DNA from: Candidatus Binataceae bacterium | Lineage (GTDB): Bacteria > Desulfobacterota > Binatia > Binatales > Binataceae | DNA: 64,000 bases | Reading direction: 5' to 3' | Assembly: GCA_030038355.1 (NCBI GenBank) | Contig: JASHPB010000247.1 | Coordinates: 1-64,000, forward strand | In this document: positions 40,225 through 49,644 of the stretch, one piece after another | Layout: each line of letters opens with the position of its first letter | Numbering within the stretch: the stretch's first letter is position 1 | Position numbers and translations under genes: made by a program | Notes under the pieces: generated by a model | What the model was told of the DNA's origin: nothing | Databases searched by the model: none | What the model saw: only the letters and a program-made list of their open reading frames with translations

Positions 40225-40712
40225 GCGCCGCTCAGCTTCCGACGCGGCAGGAGGTCGAAGACTTCCTCTATCGCGAGGCGGGGTTGCTCGACGAGTGGCG
40301 GCTCGAGGAATGGCTCGAGCTGCTAACCGACGACGCGGTCTACCAGGTGCCGCCGACCGACTCTCCCGAAGGCGACGCGCGCAACACGTTATTCATCATT
40401 GCTGACGACGCGGTGCGAATCCGTTCACGCGTGAAGCAGCTGCTCGGAAAGTTTGCGTGGGCGGAAAATCCTCACTCGCGGACACGGCGAATGATCGCCA
40501 ACGTGCGAGTGCTGGGCGCCGAAGGCGACGATATCCTGGTGACTGCCAACTTCGCGGTCTTTCGGATGAGGTACGAATCGGTTGATACCTACATCGGCCA
40601 CTATAGCTACAAGCTGATTCGCGGAGCTGAAGGTTTGAAGATCAAGGAGCGCCGGGCGATTCTCGACAACGAAGCACTGCGGCCGCACGGCAAGATAAGC
40701 TTTATTCTATAG
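40221..40712 (+). CDS. Aromatic-ring-hydroxylating dioxygenase beta subunit
   Basis: VEDFLYREAGLLDEWRLEEWLELLTDDAVYQVP...; GTGA overlap with the alpha-subunit stop. Confidence 0.9.
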   Translation: MSAAQLPTRQEVEDFLYREAGLLDEWRLEEWLELLTDDAVYQVPPTDSPEGDARNTLFIIADDAVRIRSRVKQLLGKFAWAENPHSRTRRMIANVRVLGAEGDDILVTANFAVFRMRYESVDTYIGHYSYKLIRGAEGLKIKERRAILDNEALRPHGKISFIL

Positions 40713-40760
40713 TTAAGCTTTATTCTCTAGTTCAATAGGCAGTTCGCGGTCGAGGCCGGA

Positions 40761-41747
40761 GTGATGGACACAATTGATATGCACAATCACTTCGTAGCGC
40801 CCGAGGTGATCGCATTTCTGGCGCGCGAAGGAAAACACTTCGCTACTCGAATCGTCGAGCGCGATGGCCGGCGATTCTTTCTTATTCAGGAAAAGGCGAT
40901 GCGGCCGATCGATGGGCCGATCTCCAATGCTAAGGCCCGAATCGCAGACATGGAACGCGAGGGAGTTACGCGGCAGGCGGTTTCGTGCGTCCCGTTCCTT
41001 ATGTATCCCGAGGTCGATGCTGAGCGTGGACGTGAGATTGCGCAGCTCAACAACGATTCGATGGCGGCGCTGGCCGCGAACGATCCTCAGCACTTCGTGC
41101 CGCTCGCTTCGGTGCCGATGCAAGCTCCAGAAGCGGCCGCGCGAGAACTCAAGCGCGCAGCAAAACTGGGCCTCAGAGGCGTCGAAATTCCGCCGAAGGT
41201 CGTCGAGCGGCAGCTCGATGAGCCCGATTTCGAGGTTTTCTGGGAAGCCGCCGAGGCGCTCCAGATGGTCGTCTGTATCCATCCGTTCGAAGCCGCGCCG
41301 ACTGGAGCACTGGCGCGTTACTTTCTCGGCAACCTGGTCGGCAACCTTTATGACACCGGACTCGCCGCGGCCTTGCTTATCTACGGCGGCGTCCTGGAGC
41401 GTCATCCAAAATTGCGAATCGTTCTCTATCACGCGGGCGGTGCACTGCCCGCGCTGGTTGGGCGGCTCGATATGGGTTATCGGCTGGCGCCCGAATGCAC
41501 GAAGGCGATTGCGCGGCCACCATCAACGTACGCGTCGCAATTCTATTTCGACATAGTCGCGCACAGCCGCGGAATGCTCGGCCACCTGGTCAGTACCTAT
41601 GGCGCAAATCATTTTGTAATTGGAAGTGACTATCCACTTGCTGCCGGCCTTGCGCATCCAGTCGAAGAAGTAAAGGCGCTTGGACTATCAACACCCGACG
41701 AGGAGAAGATCCTAGCACTGAATGCGCGCGAGTTGCTGCGGCTTTGA
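40761..41747 (+). CDS. Amidohydrolase family (ACMSD-like decarboxylase/hydrolase)
   Basis: DTIDMHNHFVAPEV HxH motif; VVCIHPFEAAPTGALARYFLGNLVGNLYDTGLAAALLIYGGVLERHPKLRIVLYHAGGALPALVGRLDMGY; IGSDYPLA. Confidence 0.92.
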   Translation: MMDTIDMHNHFVAPEVIAFLAREGKHFATRIVERDGRRFFLIQEKAMRPIDGPISNAKARIADMEREGVTRQAVSCVPFLMYPEVDAERGREIAQLNNDSMAALAANDPQHFVPLASVPMQAPEAAARELKRAAKLGLRGVEIPPKVVERQLDEPDFEVFWEAAEALQMVVCIHPFEAAPTGALARYFLGNLVGNLYDTGLAAALLIYGGVLERHPKLRIVLYHAGGALPALVGRLDMGYRLAPECTKAIARPPSTYASQFYFDIVAHSRGMLGHLVSTYGANHFVIGSDYPLAAGLAHPVEEVKALGLSTPDEEKILALNARELLRL

Positions 41748-41808
41748 CATCTGATGTATCGAAGAACACAGACGTGTTCGAGCGCAACACTATAACCGGA
41801 GCCCATGA

Positions 41809-42261
41809 ATGAATCGTCGTGAACAAATCAAACTGACGCCGGATGAGCAGGCGAAGTTCCTGAGCGAAGTAAGAAAAGTGTCGCTGGCGACAATCGACAA
41901 GGACGGTTTCCCGCATCTCGTGGCGATGAACTTTCTGGCGCGCGGAGACACGATCTTCATGAGTTCCTATGGCAAGGCGCAGAAGGTCGTCAATATCCGG
42001 CGCAATCCGAAGGTCGCGGTTATGGCCGAGGCCGGGCGCAAATACTCCGAGCTTCGCGGCGTGATGATTCGCGGCATGTGCGAAATCCTCGACGATCCGA
42101 AAACTGTGCGGAGCGAAATGAATGCGATTCGCGGGCGCGATCCCGGCTACGAAGCAGACGTACCGATCCCCGATTCAATAGTCACCAAGCGCGTTATCCT
42201 CAAAGTGACGCCGACCAAGGTGGTGAGCTGGGATCACAGCAAGCTGGGCGGCCGATACTAG
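41809..42261 (+). CDS. Pyridoxamine 5'-phosphate oxidase family (PPOX-class) protein
   Basis: KVSLATIDKDGFPHLVAMNFLARGDTIFMSSYGKAQKVVNIRRNPKVAVMAEAG. Confidence 0.9.
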   Translation: MNRREQIKLTPDEQAKFLSEVRKVSLATIDKDGFPHLVAMNFLARGDTIFMSSYGKAQKVVNIRRNPKVAVMAEAGRKYSELRGVMIRGMCEILDDPKTVRSEMNAIRGRDPGYEADVPIPDSIVTKRVILKVTPTKVVSWDHSKLGGRY

Positions 42262-42275
42262 TACGGAAGCAGATA

Positions 42276-43274
42276 ATGAAATTCGGCTACATGTTCGATT
42301 TTCGGCAGCCGCCTGGAACGCCGAACGAAAATACGCGTGCATTTTATCCGGCGATGTTTGAGCAGATCGATTTCCTTGATCAGGCTGGTTTCGACAGTAT
42401 CTGGATCACGGAACATCACTTCGTCGATGACGGTTATCTTGCGGCCGCGATGCCGATGATGGCGGCGATCGCGGCACGCACGCGGCGCGCGACTATTGGC
42501 AGCTTCGTGATCCTCGCGCCGTTCTACAATCCGCTGCGCTTGGCCGAGGACACGGCTTTGATCGACGCCATCTCTGGCGGACGCCTTCGCCTCGGAATCG
42601 GACTCGGGTATCGGCTCGAGGAATTCGCCGTTTTTCAGGTTCCACGTAAAGAGAGGCTAGGGCGGACGCTCGAGACGGTGGAAATCCTCAAGCGCGCCTG
42701 GAGCGGCGAGCGCTTCAGCTTCGAGGGCAAGTATTTCAAGTTCCACGATGCGCGCGTGATGCCAAGGCCGCTCAGCGACCCTTATCCGGAGCTTCTCTGG
42801 GGCGGGATGGCGCCGGAGGCAATTCGGCGTGCCGCCAAGCTTGATATGGGTTTCGCTTGCAACCTCGGTGCGCGAGAAGTCACGACCTATCACGATGCGC
42901 TGCGCGAGCTAGGAAAGGATCCGGCAAAGTACAATATCGTTAACAGCCGGCTGGTGTTTGTCGCCGATTCTGAAGAAGAGGCGTGGCATCAGATCGCGCC
43001 GCATCTCCAATATCAAATGAGCATCTACGCCAAGTGGCTATCCGAAGGTGGAATCACGACGGGAGGTCACTTCGATTCCCATCTTGAGGGGCTACGGAGG
43101 TCGGCAGTCCTGGGACCGCCCGATCGCGTGGTCGAGCAGCTCAGGAGTGTTATCGCCAAGACGCCGATGACCGAGATGGTGCTGTCGATGCAGCTTCCGG
43201 GGCTCGATCCGAAATTCGCGATGCGGTCGCTGAAGCGCTTCACCGCGGACGCCCTGCCGGCGCTGCGTGCTTGA
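42276..43274 (+). CDS. LLM class flavin-dependent oxidoreductase
   Basis: MKFGYMFDFRQPPGTPNE...DQAGFDSIWITEHHFVDDGYLAAAMPMMAAIAARTRRATIGSFVILAPFYNPLRLAEDTALIDAISGGRLRLGIGLGY. Confidence 0.93.
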   Translation: MKFGYMFDFRQPPGTPNENTRAFYPAMFEQIDFLDQAGFDSIWITEHHFVDDGYLAAAMPMMAAIAARTRRATIGSFVILAPFYNPLRLAEDTALIDAISGGRLRLGIGLGYRLEEFAVFQVPRKERLGRTLETVEILKRAWSGERFSFEGKYFKFHDARVMPRPLSDPYPELLWGGMAPEAIRRAAKLDMGFACNLGAREVTTYHDALRELGKDPAKYNIVNSRLVFVADSEEEAWHQIAPHLQYQMSIYAKWLSEGGITTGGHFDSHLEGLRRSAVLGPPDRVVEQLRSVIAKTPMTEMVLSMQLPGLDPKFAMRSLKRFTADALPALRA

Positions 43275-43284
43275 AAGAACAGCG

Positions 43285-44466
43285 CTAGTTTGAAGCCTTC
43301 AGCTTGACTGGCGCGTAGTAATGCTTATGGCCGAGCGCCTGCACAGCGGCGAAAAACTCGGGGCCTGATGCTTTTCCGGCTTGCTCCAGTTCCCAAGTCT
43401 GCCGCTTGTAGCTCCAGCTCTCAGGATACAACTCGCGAGCCTTGGCGAAGTAGGGCAAAGCGTCTTCGCGATGACCCTCGGCAAGAAGATATTGTCCAAG
43501 TCTGAAGTTTGCTGACGCGAGCGCATCGGTGGCATCCGGGCCTTCGCTGCGCCGAAGAATTTCTTCGCGGCTCAAGACGAATTCGCTCTTTGCACCTTTG
43601 TTGACCCAATCGCGGATCGCGTCGATATAACTTGTGCGCAACTGCTTGCCTGCAGCTACCACCTGTTCAGGAATCTTGAAGGTCGCAGGATCCATCGCGC
43701 GGACGCCATCGCTTACGCCGGATGGTTCTGCCGGACGCACGATATGGCCTTCCTCGTCGATCCAGGTCGCCATCGGTACATTGATGAAGCCATATAACTC
43801 GCCGGTGATGTGCTTCTGATCGATGAGGCAGGGATACTCGGGCACCGCGGCCCGGGCGAGCAATTTGTCGTCCCAGCCCATGATGTCCTTTAGGAGCGGC
43901 GGAAGTTCCACCGAAGTTGGCCTGATGAAATCCCGCACCGCGGGCACACCGGCGGTATCGAGCGCGACTGCGACTACCACGAAATTGCGATCTTTCAGTT
44001 CGCTGTATAGTCCCTGCCAGACTGGCAGGTCGTAGCGGCATCCTCACCAGGAGGCCCAGGCCGAGAGCAGAACTTTTTTGCCGCGATAGTCGGATAGGAA
44101 ATGTAACTCGCCGTCAAGGTCCGGCAATTCGAAATCCGGCGCATCTGGCGAGGCCATCGCATTGCGCCGCGTGCTGGCCGCTTCGCCAAAGTACCAGACA
44201 CGATTCTTATCATCGCGAACGAACGGCTGCTCGAGCAGCGTGCCGAGCGCGGCGAGATTGAAGCGCAGGCCGCCTTCGCGGGAAAAGTCAGCCGCACGGC
44301 CGGGAGGAATCGGAACGCAGACGTCGCCTTTGCAGATGCCTTCAGGCTTAAGCTCCCATCCGCTGATTGCTTCGAGGTCGCCGCGATCGATCCAAAGATT
44401 GTCGGCTTCGGCTGCGGCTTCAACCTTGAGCGGCGCGCGATCTCCGAAAATCACCGTTAGCGACAT
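43285..44466 (-). CDS. TlpA/redoxin-like thioredoxin-fold protein with in-frame TGA at the redox-active position; candidate selenoprotein
   Basis: Track ORFs 44044..44616 and 43285..43980 are in the same frame, separated only by TGA at 44044-44046: GKKVLLSAWASW-TGA-GCRYDLPVWQGLYSELKDRNFVVVAVALDTAG. Thioredoxin-fold homology continues uninterrupted. Confidence 0.75.
44013..44029 (-). promoter_or_regulatory. Candidate bacterial SECIS hairpin
   Basis: mRNA CCUGCC-AGUCU-GGCAGG, perfect 6-bp stem and 5-nt loop; apical loop begins 20 nt after the UGA and has G in its first two positions. Confidence 0.6.
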
Positions 44467-44622
44467 GGGCGAGCCTCCTTGTCCGCGTGCGCGATTCGCC
44501 GCGACTCTAGCAAAGAAGCCGACGAAGCCGAAGGCACCTTCTTGAGCTTTGCACCCTATATGAAAGTCAACGGGGGCCCGGCACTCTGGATGCCGAGCCC
44601 CATGCGAACCACTCACCTCTGC

Positions 44623-45933
44623 TTATGGCGCAGCCTTCACCATCGCGATCGTGGTGAAGAAATTCTTGTCGACGGCGCCCATGTTGATGTACCAGCATTC
44701 GCGTTCGGGCGTTGAAAGCCCCGGCAGATAGCACATCGTCGCGAAGCCCGACTGCACATCGGTAGAAACAGCGCCGACCTCGAACTCGCGCTTGAACGGA
44801 TAGATAGCAACGCGTGCGTCAGGCACTGGCCTGTCGCGATAGGTCATCCACCAGATGTGGTTGTACCAGAGCTGGCCCGCGTGATCGTATTCGTCGATGT
44901 ACGGTTCGAACCACGACTCCGAATCCATGTAGATCAGCGTCTTCGATTGCAGCGCTCCCGCGATTCGATCCGGCCGCGGCGTAGCTTCGACGATATAGAC
45001 GTGGCGCATCTCCCAATTCTCGGGGCAGGCGCTCGCGCCGCCGTCGGTGGGGCATCGGACCTCCGGCGAGTTTACCGCGTGCACGACGCCCAGCATGTCC
45101 TTGTCGCCGAGGAACTTATAGTTGTACTCCTCGGTCTTGGCATTAAATCCCGAATAATGATCCGGATTCCATGCGGTCGGGCCGCTCGCCGTGCTCATGA
45201 TCGATTCGTTGAGCCGACGCACGCGGCGCGTGCCCGGAGTCCACGACCAATCGTCGTCACCGCGATTCGGATCCGAATATCGATAGCGGATGAATCCGTC
45301 GCCGCGATCATTCTCGGGCGCGAGGACGGGGTAAAGGCCGAAAAGCCAGAGCCGCCCCGTAGCTTTGTAGTCCGGATCGGTCGGCATCGGCTCGACCTCG
45401 ACCCGGCCGACCAGGTCGTAACCGGCATAGTGCCCGATTTGATAGTACTGGATTGGCATAAAGCTCTTGTTCTTTCCGCCGTAGACACTGTCGCAATCGT
45501 AGAAGCGCAGGTCGTAGTCATCCGTCAGCAAAGGACGAAACACGTTGTTCCACATGATCTTGGTCGCGACCTGTGGATCGTTCGTGTCGATCAGCGGAAA
45601 TGGTTGGCCGGCGACGTAGCCAACGAGGCTACGATTGTCACGGCTCAACCTCACCTGCGAGGCGTACTTCTCGGTCGCCTCTTTATAAGGAGGCGGCCAG
45701 TCCACGCGCTCGCTCGGAACGATCTTCATCGACATTCCCGCGAGCAGCTTGTAGTAAACGCCCGGTGACACGAGGTTTCTCACCTTCGAAGCGTTGTCGG
45801 GCGTTATCACGTCGCCGGGCCGCACCTGGGCCAGTGCGGGTGACACGCTAGCGACCGCTATCAGAGCCGCTGAGACCAATCCCACCCATCGCCACGCAAA
45901 AACCATTCTCCGAACTCTCTCTCGCGATGCCAT
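44623..45933 (-). CDS. DUF1329 domain-containing secreted protein
   Basis: Signal peptide SAALIAVASVSPALAQVRPGDVITPDNASKVRNLVSPGVYYKLLAGMSMKIV; DNRSLVGYVAGQPFPLIDTNDPQVATKIMWN. Confidence 0.82.
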   Translation of the reverse strand: MASRERVRRMVFAWRWVGLVSAALIAVASVSPALAQVRPGDVITPDNASKVRNLVSPGVYYKLLAGMSMKIVPSERVDWPPPYKEATEKYASQVRLSRDNRSLVGYVAGQPFPLIDTNDPQVATKIMWNNVFRPLLTDDYDLRFYDCDSVYGGKNKSFMPIQYYQIGHYAGYDLVGRVEVEPMPTDPDYKATGRLWLFGLYPVLAPENDRGDGFIRYRYSDPNRGDDDWSWTPGTRRVRRLNESIMSTASGPTAWNPDHYSGFNAKTEEYNYKFLGDKDMLGVVHAVNSPEVRCPTDGGASACPENWEMRHVYIVEATPRPDRIAGALQSKTLIYMDSESWFEPYIDEYDHAGQLWYNHIWWMTYRDRPVPDARVAIYPFKREFEVGAVSTDVQSGFATMCYLPGLSTPERECWYINMGAVDKNFFTTIAMVKAAP

Positions 45934-46234
45934 AGACTCCCTCCATCGCGCATTGGCGCTGCCGCAAAGCAACGGCGGTGCCATAAGCGGATGGCGAACG
46001 ATCGGAGCAGTTATGCGAATGAAACCGAACGCGCGTCGCGCGCGAGATTCGCAATGCGCAGAAGAACCAACCGCTGCGGCGGCGAACAATTTCAGTTCGC
46101 CGCGTAGCACGAGCCGGTTTCCGTTGCCGCGCTTGTGTTATCTGAGTTTGGGCTAGAACTGACCAGCGAGGCTAGTCTGGTCGCATTTCGCGATTTAGTT
46201 GCAATTTGCAACTAGAAGCGTAGCGGCGGCGCAG

Positions 46235-46675
46235 TCATTGAGATGCGAACGACGCGGGCTTGCCGTTGAACCGCACCGCGATTCCTCCGCATTCGAAATA
46301 TCCGTTCTCGGTGTAAGGCTCGTACACCGCAGATGCATCATCAGGAACGAACCAGATTGTGGTGTTCACTATCGCGTCGACCTGGTTGCCGTACTTCCGG
46401 TACGCTGCCGCCCTGAGACTGTCGCCATGCGTGACCTGGCCGCTGGTCGAGTTTGGCAGGTTGAAGCAGTATCCTTCGACGGGTCCTAGCATGTCGTAGT
46501 CGCCGCCTCTGAGGGATGCCCCCGACACGACCTGGATTTTCTTGATCGCCGCGCTGATCGCCTCCTGCTGCTGCTGGAGGCGTGTGACGTCTTGGCTGAT
46601 GCTCTGCTCGTTCTGGTGAACATCCTGGCAGCCAAGCATCGCGATCGCCGCCAGTGCGAAAACCAACCGCTTCAT
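46235..46675 (-). CDS. Putative lipoprotein of unknown function
   Basis: MKRLVFALAAIAMLGCQD lipobox; coiled coil QSISQDVTRLQQQQEAISAAIKKI. Confidence 0.75.
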   Translation of the reverse strand: MKRLVFALAAIAMLGCQDVHQNEQSISQDVTRLQQQQEAISAAIKKIQVVSGASLRGGDYDMLGPVEGYCFNLPNSTSGQVTHGDSLRAAAYRKYGNQVDAIVNTTIWFVPDDASAVYEPYTENGYFECGGIAVRFNGKPASFASQ

Positions 46676-46698
46676 CTTCGATCGCTCCTCCGGCGGAG

Positions 46699-47589
46699 CT
46701 ATACGTGCCGTCTCAGGAAATCGAACATAAGACGTAGACCGTCGCGGCAGCCCGTCAGTTCGTTCATCTGCATGAAGCCGTGCGGCATGTCATCGACGAT
46801 GTGCAGCTCATTTTCGATTGCCGCGCGGTTCATCGCCGACGCAACTGTTCTCGATTCGCCGACGATACCGTCCGCGGCGCCTGCGATGATGAAGCTAGGC
46901 GGCATCGCGCCCGGTTTAATCGCATGAATCGGGCTCACGCGTGGGTCGTCGAGTGAGGCTGGATAGTTACCACCGAGGTAAGCAATCGCGAGCGGCTCAG
47001 CTACTTCCTTGGCCATCTTAACGAGGCCGGCGAAGTCGAATGCGCCGTATATCAGAATTGCCGCCTTGAACTTCGGACGGCCTTTGGCCGCGAGCACGGG
47101 CAGCACTGCGGCCGTCAGATTGCCACCCGCTGAGTCGCCGCCCATCGCCATCCGCGAGGGGTCGCCGCCGTATCGGCTTGCATTCTCTGCGGCCCACTCC
47201 GCGCTGAAAACGCAGTCGTCGAAGCCGGCAGGAAATGGATTCTCAGGCGCCAGGTGATAGTCGGGTGCGATCGTGAGGTAGCCGGACTCCGCGAATTGCA
47301 TGATGAGCTTTCGATGCGTCGTCGATGGGCTACCCAGAGTCCAGGCGCCGCCGTGAAGATAAACGACGACGGGGAAAGGTCCAGCACCCTTGGGCACCGC
47401 GATATCGGCAGTGAAGCCAGCCTTGAGCTGCACGCCGCGATGATGCGCCCCAATCGCGGGTGGGTTGGCGTTGAACTCCTCGAAGTAGTCAACGAGCCGA
47501 GTGCGCTGCTCGGCGACTGAGCCTGCGCGCGGCCTCAAATAAAAGTCGTTCCAACGCCGGATGATGTCCTGCTCGCGTTCTGTCAGCAT
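46699..47589 (-). CDS. Alpha/beta hydrolase (HSL-like esterase)
   Basis: VVVYLHGGAWTLGSP oxyanion motif and MGGDSAGGNLTA nucleophile elbow. Confidence 0.93.
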   Translation of the reverse strand: MLTEREQDIIRRWNDFYLRPRAGSVAEQRTRLVDYFEEFNANPPAIGAHHRGVQLKAGFTADIAVPKGAGPFPVVVYLHGGAWTLGSPSTTHRKLIMQFAESGYLTIAPDYHLAPENPFPAGFDDCVFSAEWAAENASRYGGDPSRMAMGGDSAGGNLTAAVLPVLAAKGRPKFKAAILIYGAFDFAGLVKMAKEVAEPLAIAYLGGNYPASLDDPRVSPIHAIKPGAMPPSFIIAGAADGIVGESRTVASAMNRAAIENELHIVDDMPHGFMQMNELTGCRDGLRLMFDFLRRHV

Positions 47590-47699
47590 CTCTGCCTCCG
47601 CGAAATGAGTGACTACGCCTTGATCGAATAAACATCAAGGTCGATTTTGCTTACGTTCTGACTTAATCAGATATCTCGCCGGCGCACCGAGCAACAATG

Positions 47700-48146
47700 T
47701 CAAAATGGGGCGGCGACCAGCCGGCGCCGCTCGGTTGATTTGACCAGCTCTTTCCAGATTTGATCGACGATCCTGCGCGCCTCGGGTCCCGTCTCATTCT
47801 CGACGTGACTATGGAGTTCGATCAACGCCGCGCGTAGAGCGCAGTTGTTGGCTTCCAGAGCCGATACGCGAAAATCGCGTTCCTCACCCGCGGCGAGCTC
47901 GCTGAGCCGCTGGCGAAGAGAGGAATTCTTGACGGCGGGCGCCGCATCGCGAAAGAGAGCGCGAATCGATGCGTTCTCCTCGATTCGCCGACTCGCCGCG
48001 CGATCCCATTCCTCGGCGGCGATAGCCAGCAGCGTTGCGACCATGCCGACAGTGCCCTGGTGATACGAGGAGCCGACAGCAGGCGCGATCCGCGCCAGCA
48101 GATCACCCGCGACCACCTGAAATACAGTTACGATAGGCGGCCGCAT
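47700..48146 (-). CDS. Hypothetical helical protein, translationally coupled to the phosphotransferase gene
   Basis: Long ORF with good coding composition; starts at the stop of the 48146..49171 gene. Confidence 0.55.
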   Translation of the reverse strand: MRPPIVTVFQVVAGDLLARIAPAVGSSYHQGTVGMVATLLAIAAEEWDRAASRRIEENASIRALFRDAAPAVKNSSLRQRLSELAAGEERDFRVSALEANNCALRAALIELHSHVENETGPEARRIVDQIWKELVKSTERRRLVAAPF

Positions 48147-49171
48147 TACAGTTTCCCCATCAGTTCGAGCGCGGCACGGTCCTGGCTATTCATCAGCCAC
48201 CATGCACTGAGTATCAAGACCGGATCCTTGTTCGAGCCCGTCTCCCACGAGTGCGCGCTCGAAACCCAGATACCCTGGCCTTTGACGGTCGCGAACAGCT
48301 CCCACCAATGAAGGGCTTTTGGATCGGCCTTCAAGCCGCTCGCCTTTTGCCAGATCGCGATTGCTCGTTCGCGCGGGACGAGACCGCCGCGGCGATCATC
48401 ATGCGCCCAGCACCAGACGCGATTCAGACTCCATCCGAGATCTTCGAGTGGATCGCCCAGATGAGACATCTCCCAGTCGAGGATGCCGTGAATCTTGCCG
48501 GTCTCGTCATAGAGGAAGTTGCCGGTCCGATAATCGCCGTGCACGACGCTAATCTTCTGCGCGGGCGGGGGAGGATTGCGGCGGAGCCATCGGATGGCGG
48601 CGCGCACGATTGGCTGCGGAATCAGCTCGTCCGTATCCAGCACGCCCTCCCAGTATCCAAGTTCGCGCTTCCAGGATTCCGCGGGCTCGACCCATTCCAT
48701 CGCGCCGACGAGACCGAGCTTCTTCGGATCGCTGGCTGCGATCTTGCCCATTATCGACCACTTCTGCTCGGCGAGTTCAGCATGATGCGATGCGTACGGT
48801 TCCATCAGCATCTGCGCAGGCGCCGACTGGAAGCCGCTCAGCTCCGTGCCGATGAAAAAGGGACTTCCGAGGTGAGCGGGATCTTCTTCGAGCCACAGCA
48901 TCTCGGGCACCGGAACACCGGTGCCGGAAAACGCGCGATAGGCCGCGAATTCGATTCTGCGGTCGGTGTCGATCAGGCTGTTGGTGGGGTCGCGCCTCAG
49001 GATCAGCCGCCGCTCGACGGATTTTGTGCCCTCTTGGTATGAAAGCCTGAAACGATACGTCTGACGCGATGCGCCGCCGGAAATCTGCTCGAGTTGGTCG
49101 ACTCGAAGCGCGGAGGCCGCGGGCAATTTCAACTTGATATAGTCAGTGAGTAGTTCTTCCAGCGTCGCCAT
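48146..49171 (-). CDS. Phosphotransferase family (APH-like) protein, acyl-CoA-dehydrogenase-associated type
   Basis: ISVVHGDYRTGNFLYDETGKIHGILDWEMSHLGDPLEDLGW Brenner motif. Confidence 0.93.
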   Translation of the reverse strand: MATLEELLTDYIKLKLPAASALRVDQLEQISGGASRQTYRFRLSYQEGTKSVERRLILRRDPTNSLIDTDRRIEFAAYRAFSGTGVPVPEMLWLEEDPAHLGSPFFIGTELSGFQSAPAQMLMEPYASHHAELAEQKWSIMGKIAASDPKKLGLVGAMEWVEPAESWKRELGYWEGVLDTDELIPQPIVRAAIRWLRRNPPPPAQKISVVHGDYRTGNFLYDETGKIHGILDWEMSHLGDPLEDLGWSLNRVWCWAHDDRRGGLVPRERAIAIWQKASGLKADPKALHWWELFATVKGQGIWVSSAHSWETGSNKDPVLILSAWWLMNSQDRAALELMGKL

Positions 49172-49181
49172 TTAGATGTAG

Positions 49182-49559
49182 CTATTTGGTTCGATTAAAA
49201 ATTTCCTGTTCTTCAGTTATGAACATAGCGGAGTTTTCGAAGTCGATGAACTTGGCTTCGTCCTGCATCAGCGCGCGCGCCGCCTCGAGGCCTTGCGCAT
49301 TGCCGCCGATCGCGGTCATCACCTCCAGGCTCTCCCACCATACTTCCGCGACGCCGTCGTAGGTATCCTTCATCCCGCGCGCCTTGCGGAACGCCGTTCC
49401 GATATCTTCGGAGATAGCATGGCTTTGCACGTATCTGCTCGCGCGCATCGCTTCGGCGAAGCTCCGCACGAGGGGCCCGTGTCTCGTCAGCCAATACTCA
49501 TGAAACTCCTTTTCGGAAAGTTCCTTTCGTCGCCGAATCGCAAAAACGAGTTTAACCAT
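49182..49559 (-). CDS. EthD-domain-like dimeric alpha/beta barrel protein
   Basis: MVKLVFAIRRRKELSEKEFHEYWLTRHGPLVRSFAEAM. Confidence 0.85.
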   Translation of the reverse strand: MVKLVFAIRRRKELSEKEFHEYWLTRHGPLVRSFAEAMRASRYVQSHAISEDIGTAFRKARGMKDTYDGVAEVWWESLEVMTAIGGNAQGLEAARALMQDEAKFIDFENSAMFITEEQEIFNRTK

Positions 49560-49644
49560 GGCTCACTTCTCGGCGATTTGGATACCTCATCATGCGATTG
49601 ACTATTCTGTTGGCGATCGAAGTGTACTTTGCGTGTCAGAAAGT

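Noticed and set aside
44857-45768. 303-aa plus-strand ORF
   Set aside because: Antisense to the DUF1329 gene; no recognisable domain.
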